Position numbers and translations under genes: made by a program. From Micromonospora sp. HK10 (GTDB lineage Bacteria > Actinomycetota > Actinomycetes > Mycobacteriales > Micromonosporaceae), in assembly GCF_000982955.1 (NCBI RefSeq), contig NZ_KQ058886.1, forward strand, positions 1 to 58,188: 58,188 bases of DNA, written 5' to 3'. Positions within the stretch are counted from its first letter, which is position 1. The number at the start of each line of letters is the position of its first letter. The notes under the pieces were generated by a model, which had not been told where the DNA came from, did not search any database, and worked only from the letters and a program-made list of their open reading frames with translations. Below are positions 7,813-16,503 of this stretch, one piece after another.

Positions 7813-8475
7813 TCAGCGGGTGCGGCGGCGGATCAGCAGCGCGATGCCGGCGAGGCCGGCGGTGATGATCACGACCACACCGACGTTGAGTAGCAGCAGC
7901 CGCTGCAACTCGTCCATCGCGGTGCCGATGTCCTGCACCGGGTCCAGCGCCTCCTCGGGGATGACCCGTTCACCACCGCCGATGCCGCCGCTGAGCGTGT
8001 CGAACTGCTTCTCCAGCGGCACGCCGACGCCGCGCAGCGTCTCGGACATGTTGAGCCGGCCGAAGAACCAGCCAGCCCGGGGCTTGCTCAGGTCGGGCTG
8101 CTTGGCCGGCCGGTAGACCCGGGGCCCGCCCTTGGCGAGCGGGTAGAGGTCGTACGTCTTCGCCGGGTTGCCCCCGGTGAGCACCACCACCGTGTACTTC
8201 GGACCGAGGTCCTTGGCGCCCGGGCCGCGCTGCTGGCCGGTCTGCCCGAGCCACTTCACCTGGTCGATGACGGCGTTGACCTCGGCGGGGCGGCTGTCGG
8301 CGCGCAGTTGCAGCGGCTGGTCGAGGCGGTCGCCGGTGATGTCCACTCCGGCCGGTGGCAGCTTCGGCTTCGGGGCCGCCTGGGCGGCCGGGGCGTCGGC
8401 CAGGGTCAGCGTGCACAGGGCGGCGAGCGCACCGGCCGCCACGGCTGCCAGCAGCCGCTTCACCTTACGGACCAT
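7813..8475 (-). CDS. secreted, C-terminally membrane-anchored hypothetical protein
   Basis: A 220-residue protein with an N-terminal signal sequence (VKRLLAAVAAGALAALCTLT, ending near AQAAP) and a single C-terminal helix (LLLLNVGVVVIITAGLAGIA) followed by RRRTR. It should therefore sit outside the membrane with a C-terminal anchor. The start at 8475 is favoured over 8508 because a GAGGAGG ribosome site lies seven bases upstream. The extracytoplasmic domain (about residues 40-190) contains KYTVVVLTGGNPAKTYDLYP and has no motif I can name. It is divergent from the copC-like gene with a 212-bp shared promoter region. Confidence 0.7.
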   Translation of the reverse strand: MVRKVKRLLAAVAAGALAALCTLTLADAPAAQAAPKPKLPPAGVDITGDRLDQPLQLRADSRPAEVNAVIDQVKWLGQTGQQRGPGAKDLGPKYTVVVLTGGNPAKTYDLYPLAKGGPRVYRPAKQPDLSKPRAGWFFGRLNMSETLRGVGVPLEKQFDTLSGGIGGGERVIPEEALDPVQDIGTAMDELQRLLLLNVGVVVIITAGLAGIALLIRRRTR

Positions 8476-8687
8476 CGCCGCCTCCTCGCCCCGTTCGATG
8501 GGTGGCATCCGCTGCAGGTCACGCTTGATCGGCCGACGGCGGTGGCCCGGCCCGAACTTCGGGTGCCCACCTTCAAAGACTCCGCAGAACGTCGCTCGGT
8601 TGCAGCTAGTGGAACAGTATTTGGAACTATCTGCGATCTACGACCGACCAATGAGCGGTCGTTGATCAGCGGCCGGATCGTACCCGG

Positions 8688-9302
8688 ATGGAGGGGCTCA
8701 TGGGGGGCAGGGTCGCCCGCGTGGCGTGTGGCGGGCTGATGGTGTTCGGCCTGGCGGTCGGGGTGCCGGTGCTGCTGCCGGCCGCGCCGGCCGCCGCGCA
8801 CAACTCGCTGGCCGGCAGTGACCCGGCGAACGGCGCCCGGCTGGCGACCCCGCCGGAGCGGATCGAGCTGCGCTTCCTGGCCACCCCGTCGCCGGCCACC
8901 ACGAAGGTCACCGTCACCGGCCCGGGCGAGGTGGCCGCCTCGACCGGCGCGGCCAGCTTCGCCGGCAAGCGGGTCAGCGTGCCGTTCACGCCGGGCCGGG
9001 CCGGCGAGTACCTCGTCGCTTACCAGGTCGGCTCGGCCGACGGTCATCCGGTGCGGGGGCAGCTCCGCTTCACCCTGACCACCGGCGTCCCGGCCGGGAC
9101 GCCGTCGGCCGCCCCGGCGTCGACCAGCGCGGCGCCGAGCACCCCGCCGGCCCCGTCCGGCAGCGCGCCGGCCCCGGGTCCCGCCGCGTCCCGCGGGATG
9201 GAGGGCGGGGGGACCGGCTGGTTCTGGGCGCTCGGTGTGGCGGCGCTGCTCGTCGTGCTGGGCGGCGGGCTGCTGCTGCGCCGCCGTGCCGCCCGCCGCT
9301 GA
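8688..9302 (+). CDS. CopC-domain copper-binding protein, membrane anchored
   Basis: A 204-residue exported protein. After the signal sequence (cleavage near PAAPAAA) the mature chain would begin HNSLAGSDPANGARL, the CopC start in which the N-terminal His forms part of a Cu(II) site. A second conserved His is in SADGHPVRGQLRFTL. A Pro/Ala/Ser-rich linker (about residues 130-165) leads to a C-terminal helix and an RRRAARR stop-transfer. The architecture matches actinobacterial CopC proteins. No copD-like gene is adjacent, so it is a lone CopC. An alternative start is the ATG at 8700. Confidence 0.85.
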   Translation: MEGLMGGRVARVACGGLMVFGLAVGVPVLLPAAPAAAHNSLAGSDPANGARLATPPERIELRFLATPSPATTKVTVTGPGEVAASTGAASFAGKRVSVPFTPGRAGEYLVAYQVGSADGHPVRGQLRFTLTTGVPAGTPSAAPASTSAAPSTPPAPSGSAPAPGPAASRGMEGGGTGWFWALGVAALLVVLGGGLLLRRRAARR

Positions 9303-9317
9303 GCCCGCCCGCACCGG

Positions 9318-9366
9318 GTGCCCCCCCGGCCGGGCCCGCCGCGGGAGCGACGGCCCGGCCGGGCAC
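9318..9366. terminator. bidirectional terminator hairpin
   Basis: GTGCCC (9318-9323) pairs with 9361-9366 and GGCCGGGCC (9328-9336) with 9352-9360, leaving a small bulge and a 15-nt loop. It lies between the convergent copC-like and gltX stops. Confidence 0.75.
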
Positions 9367-9371
9367 GGCGG

Positions 9372-10781
9372 TCAGACCAGGCGCACCCGGGCGGCGCGCA
9401 GCCGGGTCAGGGTGCGGTCCCGGCCGAGCACCTCGAGCGACTCGAAGAGCGGCAGGCCGACCGTACGGCCGGTGACGGCGACCCGGACCGGCGCCTGCGC
9501 CTTGCCGAGCTTCAGCCCGCGCTCCGCGCCCACCGCCTCCAGCGTGGACTTCAGTGACCCGGCGTCCCAGGACTCCAGCGCGTCGAAGGCGGCGATCGCG
9601 GCGTCCAGCAGGTCCGCGGCGCCCTCCTTCATCGCCTTGGCCCAGGCCGCCTCGTCGATCAGCGGGTCGGCCAGGAAGAGGAAGTCGACGTTCGGCACGA
9701 TCTCGCTGAGCACCGCGATCCGGGTCTGCGCCAGCGGGGCGACCGCGGCGAAGGCGTCGGCGTCGAACTCGGCGGGCTGCCACGGCGGCGGGGCGATGGT
9801 CTCCGTCCCGGTCAGCCACGGCTGGCACTCCGTGACGAAGTCCTCGACCGGCAGCGCCCGGATGTACTCGCCGTTGAACGCGCGCAGCTTCTTCTCGTCG
9901 AAGAACGCCGGGGAGGGGTTCACCTCCTCCAGCCGGAACTCCTCCTCGATGACCGACCAGGGCACGATCTCGCGGTCGCCGGAGGGGGCCCAGCCGAGCA
10001 GCATCAGGTAGTTGCGCATCGCGGCGGCGAGGTAGCCCTCGTCCCGGTACGCCTCCAGGGCGACCTTGTCGCGCCGCTTGGACAGCTTCTGCCGCTTCTC
10101 GTTGACCACCACGGGCACGTGCGCCCAGATCGGCGGCTTCACCCCGAGCGCGTCCCAGAGCAGCTGCTGCTTGGGGGTGTTGGGCAGGTGCTCCTCGGCC
10201 CGGATGACGTGGGTGATCCCCATGGTCATGTCGTCGACCACGTTGGCGAGCAGGAAGACCGGGGAGCCGTCGCCGCGGGCGATGACGAAGTCCTCGATCA
10301 GCTTGTTCTCGAAGGTCGGCTCGCCCCGGATCAGGTCGACCACCACGGTCTCGCCCTCGTCCGGGGTGCGGAAGCGCAGCGCCCGGCCCTCCCCGGGGGT
10401 CAGGCCCCGGTCCCGGCAGAAGCCGTCGTAGCCCTGGTACTGCGAGCCGGTCCGCGCCTGCACGTCCTCCCGGGTGCAGTCGCAGTAGTACGCCCGGCCG
10501 CCCTCGTAGAGCCGCTGGGCGGCGGCCCGGTGCTCGCCGGCGTACGAGGACTGGAAGTGGGGGCCCTCGTAGCTGCCCCGGGCGATGCCGATCCAGTCGA
10601 GCGCGGAGAGGATGCCCTCGGTCCATTCGGGCTTGTTGCGCGCGGCGTCGGTGTCCTCGATGCGGAGCACGAACACCCCGCCCTGCTGCTTGGCGTAGAT
10701 CCAGTTCTGCAGCGCGGAGCGCGCGCCGCCGACGTGGAACATACCGGTCGGGGAGGGGGCGAAGCGTACACGTACCGTCAC
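9372..10781 (-). CDS. gltX: glutamate--tRNA ligase
   Basis: A 469-residue class I aminoacyl-tRNA synthetase. The HIGH-type motif is FAPSPTGMFHVGGARSALQN near the N-terminus, and the KMSKS-type motif is KRQKLSKRRDK in the middle. A four-cysteine/histidine zinc region is suggested by YYCDCTRED. The length is normal. It charges tRNA-Glu; in actinobacteria with GatCAB it usually also mischarges tRNA-Gln, which is family knowledge and cannot be seen here. It is a single gene, convergent with the copC-like gene and separated from the MFS gene by 107 bp. Confidence 0.95.
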   Translation of the reverse strand: MTVRVRFAPSPTGMFHVGGARSALQNWIYAKQQGGVFVLRIEDTDAARNKPEWTEGILSALDWIGIARGSYEGPHFQSSYAGEHRAAAQRLYEGGRAYYCDCTREDVQARTGSQYQGYDGFCRDRGLTPGEGRALRFRTPDEGETVVVDLIRGEPTFENKLIEDFVIARGDGSPVFLLANVVDDMTMGITHVIRAEEHLPNTPKQQLLWDALGVKPPIWAHVPVVVNEKRQKLSKRRDKVALEAYRDEGYLAAAMRNYLMLLGWAPSGDREIVPWSVIEEEFRLEEVNPSPAFFDEKKLRAFNGEYIRALPVEDFVTECQPWLTGTETIAPPPWQPAEFDADAFAAVAPLAQTRIAVLSEIVPNVDFLFLADPLIDEAAWAKAMKEGAADLLDAAIAAFDALESWDAGSLKSTLEAVGAERGLKLGKAQAPVRVAVTGRTVGLPLFESLEVLGRDRTLTRLRAARVRLV

Positions 10782-10888
10782 GTGCTCCAGCCTACGGCGG
10801 CACGCGAGCGGATAAGGAAGGGCCCCGGCTCAACCCCTCCCCGGGTGGCGGGACCCCGGTCACCGGGCCGGCGGCGGCCGGCGGGGGG

Positions 10889-12162
<1,274 letters not shown>

Positions 12163-12166
<4 letters not shown>

Positions 12167-13512
12167 CGCGCCGGCCCCGGATCGGCACCGGCCCGGATCA
12201 CCGCGTCCCGGTACCAGGCGTACGACGCCTTGGGGGTGCGCCGTTGGGTGGCGTAGTCGACGTGCACCAGGCCGAACCGCTTGGTGAAGCCCTCGGCCCA
12301 CTCCCAGTTGTCCAGCAGCGACCAGACGAAGTACCCGGTCACCTCGACGCCGGCGGCGATCGCCGCGTGGACCGCCCGGACGTGCCCGTCCAGGTACGCG
12401 ATCCGCTCCGGGTCGGGCACCCGGCCGTCGGCGTCCGGCACGTCGTCGTACGCGCAGCCGCTCTCGGTGACCTGGATCGGCGGCAGCGCGTCGCCGTACC
12501 GCTGCTTGAGGTCGACGAGCAGCTCGCGCAGCCCGTCGGGCACCACCGGCCAGTCGAAGGCGGTGCGCGGGTAGCCGTCCAGCGGCACCAGCTCGAACGG
12601 CAGCGGCGAGTCGGGCTCGGCGGCCCGCACGGCGGTGGGGTTGTAGTAGTTCACCCCGAGCACGTCGATGGGGGCGGCGATCGCGTCGAGGTCGCCGGGG
12701 CGGACCACCGACAGCTCGAAGCCGTCCGGGTAGCCGCGCCCGAGCAGCGGGTCGGTGAAGAGCCGGTTGTGCAGCGCGTCGTACGCCGCCGCGGCCGCCC
12801 GGTCGGCGTCGGTGTCGCCGGCCTGCCGCACCGGCGAGTAGTTGTTGGCGATGGCGACCGGGCTGGTGCTGCGGGCGCGCAGCGCGGCGACCGCGAGGCC
12901 GTGCCCGAGGAGCTGATGGTGGGCCACCGGAAAGGCGTCGAAGAGCAGCGCCCGGCCGGGGGCGTGCGTGCCCATGCCGTGCCCGAGGCTCATGTGGATG
13001 AACGGCTCGTTGAGGGTGATCCAGAGCCGTACCCGGTCGCCGAGGCGGGCGGCGACCAGGTCGGCGTACTCGGCGAAGCGGGCGGCGGTGTCCCGGTTGA
13101 GCCAGCCGCCGGCGTCCTCGAGGGCCTGCGGCAGGTCCCAGTGGAAGAGCGTGGCGACCGGGTCGACGCCGTGCGCCAGCAGGGTGTCCACCAGCCGGTC
13201 GTAGAAGTCGAGCCCGGCCGGGTTGGCGGGCCCGGCGCCGGTGGGCTGGATCCGGGGCCAGGCGATGGAGAACCGGTAGCCGGAGACGCCGAGCCCGGCC
13301 AGGAGCGCGACGTCCTCGGCGTACCGGTGGTAGTGGTCGCAGGCCTCGTCGCCGGTGCTGCCGTCGACGATGCGGCCGGGGGAGTGGGCGAAGGTGTCCC
13401 AGATGGACGGACCCCGGCCGTCGGCGGTGGCCGCCCCCTCGATCTGGTACGCGGACGTGGAGACCCCCCACCGGAAGCCGGCGGGGAAGTCGGGCATCGG
13501 CGTGCTCGTCAT
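12163..13512 (-). CDS. family GH1 beta-glucosidase
   Basis: A 449-residue glycoside hydrolase family 1 enzyme. The acid/base Glu169 is in ITLNEPFIHMS and the nucleophile Glu350 in QVTESGCAYDD. The N-terminal FRWGVSTSAYQIEGA and FHWDLPQAL are also family motifs. There is no signal peptide, so it acts in the cytoplasm. It is the first gene of an operon with the overlapping MFS transporter. A 17-bp inverted repeat lies 15 bp before the start codon and may be a repressor site. The exact sugar cannot be predicted. Confidence 0.92.
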
Positions 13513-13526
13513 TCGCCCTCCAGAAA

Positions 13527-13543
13527 CGCGAAGCGTGTTCGCG
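13527..13543 (-). promoter_or_regulatory. inverted repeat upstream of beta-glucosidase gene, candidate operator
   Basis: CGCGAA-N5-TTCGCG is a perfect dyad whose near edge is 14 bases from the GH1 ATG. Position and symmetry fit a LacI-type repressor site, but no such regulator is in the window. Confidence 0.4.
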
Positions 13544-13577
13544 ACTCTAGGGCGCGGAGCGCCGCCGGTCCATAGGC

Positions 13578-13618
13578 CCGAAAGCCAGGCGGGGCAAGGG
13601 CTTTCGGCGTGTCTTTTT
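13578..13618 (+). terminator. hairpin followed by a T-run in a divergent promoter region
   Basis: CCGAAAGCC (13578-13586) pairs perfectly with GGCTTTCGG (13599-13607), and CTTTTT follows within six bases. It has the form of an intrinsic terminator reading plus, yet no plus-strand gene lies upstream. It may be an attenuator or a remnant. Confidence 0.4.
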
Positions 13619-13697
13619 CCGAACCCGTCCAGGTAAGTCCGATTTACACATAGAGTGCCGAATATCGCGGATGTGGTTTAAGTGGGGGAAAGACAAG

Positions 13698-14144
13698 ATG
13701 ATCCTCGTGGAACGCAGTGCGCACGTGATGGCGCCGGTGGAAGCGGTCTGGGACGTCGTGCAGCGGGCCGAGCAGTTGCCGGCCTGGCTGGCGGGGGTCC
13801 GCGCGGCCGAGGTCCTCTCCGGAGAGGGCTTCGGCCGGCGACAACTGGTCCAGGCCGGGCGCGGCGCGGCGCACGAGGCCGAGGTGATCGCCTACCAGGA
13901 GCCGACCCTGATCGGGTGGCGCGAGCGGGCCAAGGGCGCCGGCGCCCGGGCCGAGGCGCGCACCGAGATCTACGTACAGCTGACCCCGGACGAGGAGGAG
14001 GGCGGGACCGTCGTGCGGCTCATCGTCGTACGCTGGCCCGCCGGGCCGGTCAAGGCCGCCCTGCTCCGGCTCGGCCTGCGCCGGGTCGGCGCCGACCTGG
14101 AGGACTCGCTGGCCCGGCTCACCGACCTGGCCGCCGTCGGCTGA
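13698..14144 (+). CDS. SRPBCC-family protein (START-like)
   Basis: A 148-residue protein of the polyketide cyclase/dehydrase-like START fold. It opens MILVERSAHVMAPVEAVWDV, the usual first strand and helix, and ends in an amphipathic helix (LEDSLARLTDLAAVG). I chose the ATG at 13698 because GGGGGAAAG lies at ribosome-site distance; the earlier in-frame ATG at 13671 lacks one. A -10-like TAGAGT is at 13651-13656. Such proteins bind small hydrophobic ligands, but the ligand cannot be told. It stands alone and ends at a strong terminator. Confidence 0.75.
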   Translation: MILVERSAHVMAPVEAVWDVVQRAEQLPAWLAGVRAAEVLSGEGFGRRQLVQAGRGAAHEAEVIAYQEPTLIGWRERAKGAGARAEARTEIYVQLTPDEEEGGTVVRLIVVRWPAGPVKAALLRLGLRRVGADLEDSLARLTDLAAVG

Positions 14145-14176
14145 CCGGAGCCGGTCCCGGCGTCGCCCGCGATGGA

Positions 14177-14213
14177 GATGGTCCGGCGTTCCCGCCAGGA
14201 ACGCCGGACCATC
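14177..14213. terminator. bidirectional terminator hairpin, 16-bp perfect stem
   Basis: 14177-14192 pairs perfectly with 14198-14213 around a 5-nt loop, between the convergent SRPBCC and VOC genes. Confidence 0.85.
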
Positions 14214-14253
14214 GTCAGCTGAGCCCGGCGGCGCGACCGCGCCGCGCGGCCGG

Positions 14254-14691
14254 TCAGTCCAGGCAGAACTCGTTGCCCTCCGGGTCGGTCAGCACGAGAT
14301 GCCCGGCGCCGAGCGGGGGCGCCGGCTCGTGGCGGCGCAGCCGGGTGGCCCCGAGGGCGACCAGCCGCGCCGCCTCCGCCTCCAGGGCCGCCATCCGCGC
14401 GTCACCCGCCAGACCGGGCGCGGCCCGCACATCCAGGTGTACGCGGTTCTTGGCCTGCTTGCCCTCCGGCACCCGCTGGAAGAACAGCCGCGGCCCGGCG
14501 CCCTCCGGGTCGACCAGCGCCGAGGCGTCGTTGCGCCGCTCCGGCGGTACGCCCAGGGCGTCCAGCGCCTGCTCCCACGAGGCGAAGCCGGCGGGCGGAT
14601 CCTGCAACCGGTAGCCGAGGACGTCGGCCCAGAAGGCCGCCAACCCGGCCGGGTCGGCACAGTCGAACGTGATCTGCACGTCGCGGGCCAT
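14254..14691 (-). CDS. VOC-family protein (glyoxalase-like)
   Basis: A 145-residue vicinal-oxygen-chelate protein. It has two beta-alpha-beta-beta-beta halves: DVQITFDCADPAGLAAFWAD at the start, RVHLDVRA in the middle, and LTDPEGNEFCLD at the end. These last phrases carry the metal-binding His and Glu of the fold. Many actinobacterial homologues are annotated as glyoxalase or bleomycin-resistance-like without known substrate. It lies one base after the DinB gene stop in the same direction and is probably co-transcribed with it. Confidence 0.88.
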   Translation of the reverse strand: MARDVQITFDCADPAGLAAFWADVLGYRLQDPPAGFASWEQALDALGVPPERRNDASALVDPEGAGPRLFFQRVPEGKQAKNRVHLDVRAAPGLAGDARMAALEAEAARLVALGATRLRRHEPAPPLGAGHLVLTDPEGNEFCLD

Positions 14692-14692
14692 C

Positions 14693-15277
14693 TCAGCTCG
14701 CCTCCCGTCGGGTCTGCCGGTGGGTGTGCAGGTAGAGGTCGCGGAGCAGGCACACCTCGGCCAGATGGTGGATCAGCTCGCGGTTGATGTGCAACACCAG
14801 GGCCGCCATCGGAAGGTCCGCGTACGGCCCCTCCGCCGGCCCGCACGGCCGGGCGAGACCGGTTTCGTCGAGGGACTCCACCCCGGACCGCCAGGCGGCG
14901 TACTCGGCGTCGAGTTGGGCCAGGGCCGCCGCCGCGGTCGGGGCGTACGCGAACGACTGGTAGTCGGTCGGCGCGCGGCCGAAGTGCGCGGCGTTGCGGA
15001 CGGCGAGCACACCGACGATCACGTGCCCGAGTCGCCAGGCGATCGCCGTGAACGGTGGCGGCTCGGGCTGCGGCATCGCGAAGTCGATCGTCATGGCGCC
15101 CTGCCCGCCCTGCACCGGTGCGGTGCCGGTGCCCCGCGGCCGTACGTTCCAACAGTCGGGCACCGGTTCCCAGAAGTATTCGTCGTCCGTGAGGCCGTTG
15201 AGGCGGTCGCGGACCTGGTGGGTCCAGTGCCAGTCGATCTGATCCCGCAGCAGAAGATGTCGGTTCCGGTCTGTCAT
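14693..15277 (-). CDS. DinB-superfamily protein
   Basis: A 194-residue four-helix protein of the DinB/mycothiol-dependent enzyme superfamily. It begins MTDRNRHLLLRDQIDWHWTH and has metal-ligand-type histidines in LGHVIVGV and in VLHINRELIHHLAEVCLLRD, which matches the third His site near the C-terminus. The ATG at 15277 is chosen; upstream in-frame sequence would run into the WYL promoter. Its metal and thiol partner are unknown. It is divergent from a WYL regulator (62-bp gap), a common arrangement in which the regulator controls its neighbour. Confidence 0.8.
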   Translation of the reverse strand: MTDRNRHLLLRDQIDWHWTHQVRDRLNGLTDDEYFWEPVPDCWNVRPRGTGTAPVQGGQGAMTIDFAMPQPEPPPFTAIAWRLGHVIVGVLAVRNAAHFGRAPTDYQSFAYAPTAAAALAQLDAEYAAWRSGVESLDETGLARPCGPAEGPYADLPMAALVLHINRELIHHLAEVCLLRDLYLHTHRQTRREAS

Positions 15278-15306
15278 GCTCCCCACCCTGCCGGCAATAG
15301 CGGACA

Positions 15307-15330
15307 GGAACGTTCCGTGATTTGTGGAAC
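15307..15330. promoter_or_regulatory. GGAAC inverted repeats between DinB and WYL genes
   Basis: GGAACGTTCC (15307-15316) is a perfect 10-bp palindrome, and a further GGAAC half-site lies at 15326-15330, giving GTTCC-N9-GGAAC. It sits in the 62-bp divergent promoter gap, so it is a candidate site for the WYL regulator. Confidence 0.4.
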
Positions 15331-15339
15331 CATGACCGC

Positions 15340-16299
15340 ATGACCGTCGAGGCGACCACCGAGCGGGTGCTGCGGCTGCTGGCATTGTTGCAGCGGCGAC
15401 CCTCCTGGACCGCCGCCGAACTCGCCGCCGAGCTGCGGGTCACCGACCGCTCGGTACGCCGTGACGTGGAGCGGCTGCGGACGCTCGGCTACCCGGTGCA
15501 CGCGGTGCCGGGCGTCGGCGGCGGTTACCAACTGGGCGCCGGTACCCGGCTGCCGCCGCTGCTCCTCGACGACGAGGAGGCGATCGCGACGGCTGTCTCC
15601 CTGCGGCTGGCCTCGGGCGGCACGGTCGCCGGGGCGGGCGAGGCGGCCCTGCGCGCGCTCGCCAAGCTCGACCAGGTGATGCCCGCCCGCCTGCGCGCCG
15701 AGGTGCGGGCGGTGCACGACGCCACCGAAACCCTGGTCGGTCCCGGCGTCGAAATCGACGGGGAGCTGCTGGTGACGCTCGCCCGGGCCTGCCGCGACGC
15801 GGTACGCGTACGGTTCCGCTACGCCGACCGCGACGGCGCCGAACGGGAGCGCGCCGTCGAGCCGGTGCGGATGGTCACCACCGGCCGCCGCTGGTACCTC
15901 ATGGCCTGGGACGTCGACCGCGACGACTGGCGCACCTTCCGGCTGGACCGGATGCGCGAGGTGGTGGCGACGACCTGGCGCTTCCGGACGCGGGAGCACC
16001 CGGACCCGGTCGCCTACGTGCAACGATCGGTGACCGAGGCGCCGTACCGGTGTCTCGCCCGGGTGCGGGTGCACACCGAGCCCGACCGACTGCGGCAACT
16101 GGTGCCGCCGCAGGTGGGGCGGGTCGAGGACGATCGCGACGGGTGGTGCGTGCTCGTCGTCGGCGGGGACGACTGGGAGTGGCTCGCCGCGCAGGTGGCC
16201 CGGCTCGACGTCGAGGCCCGGGTACTGGAGCCGCCGGAGCTGCGGGCGGCCGTCACCCGGCTCGCCCGCCGCCTCGCCGCGATGGCCGGCAACGACTGA
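15340..16299 (+). CDS. HTH and WYL-domain transcriptional regulator (YafY-like)
   Basis: A 319-residue regulator. An N-terminal HTH_11 domain (TTERVLRLLALLQRR, then ELAAELRVTDRSVRRDVERL) is followed by a WYL domain (RRWYLMAWDVDRDDWRTFRLDRM, about residues 180-205) and a WYL C-terminal extension. WYL domains bind small ligands or nucleic acid; the effector is unknown. The ATG at 15340 gives a normal N-terminus, while the TTG at 15322 would add six unusual residues. Divergent from the DinB-VOC pair, which is its likely target. Confidence 0.88.
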   Translation: MTVEATTERVLRLLALLQRRPSWTAAELAAELRVTDRSVRRDVERLRTLGYPVHAVPGVGGGYQLGAGTRLPPLLLDDEEAIATAVSLRLASGGTVAGAGEAALRALAKLDQVMPARLRAEVRAVHDATETLVGPGVEIDGELLVTLARACRDAVRVRFRYADRDGAERERAVEPVRMVTTGRRWYLMAWDVDRDDWRTFRLDRMREVVATTWRFRTREHPDPVAYVQRSVTEAPYRCLARVRVHTEPDRLRQLVPPQVGRVEDDRDGWCVLVVGGDDWEWLAAQVARLDVEARVLEPPELRAAVTRLARRLAAMAGND

Positions 16300-16360
16300 C
16301 CGGCCGTCCTTCGATCGCGACCGACCGGCCGCGGCCGCCGGGCCCGCCGATGGCCCGGTC

Positions 16361-16434
16361 TGCCGCATTCTGCGCTGACGGGTCGGGGGGTGGCCACGGA
16401 ATGCCGCAGTCCGGGCTGACGGGTCGGGCGGTGG
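16361..16434. repeat. two imperfect 33-bp direct repeats
   Basis: Copies 16361-16393 and 16402-16434 match at 29 of 33 positions (period 41) and share GCTGACGGGTCGGG. They lie between the convergent WYL and aceE stops, just before the aceE terminator. No coding role is seen. Confidence 0.7.
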
Positions 16435-16457
16435 GCGCGGGACGGAGCGAAGGACGA

Positions 16458-16493
16458 CGAAGGGGCCCGGCGCCGAAACGCCGGGCCCCTTCG
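16458..16493. terminator. aceE terminator, 15-bp perfect stem
   Basis: 16458-16472 pairs perfectly with 16479-16493 around a 6-nt loop, eleven bases beyond the aceE stop. Confidence 0.85.
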
Positions 16494-16503
16494 CGGGTAC
16501 GAC

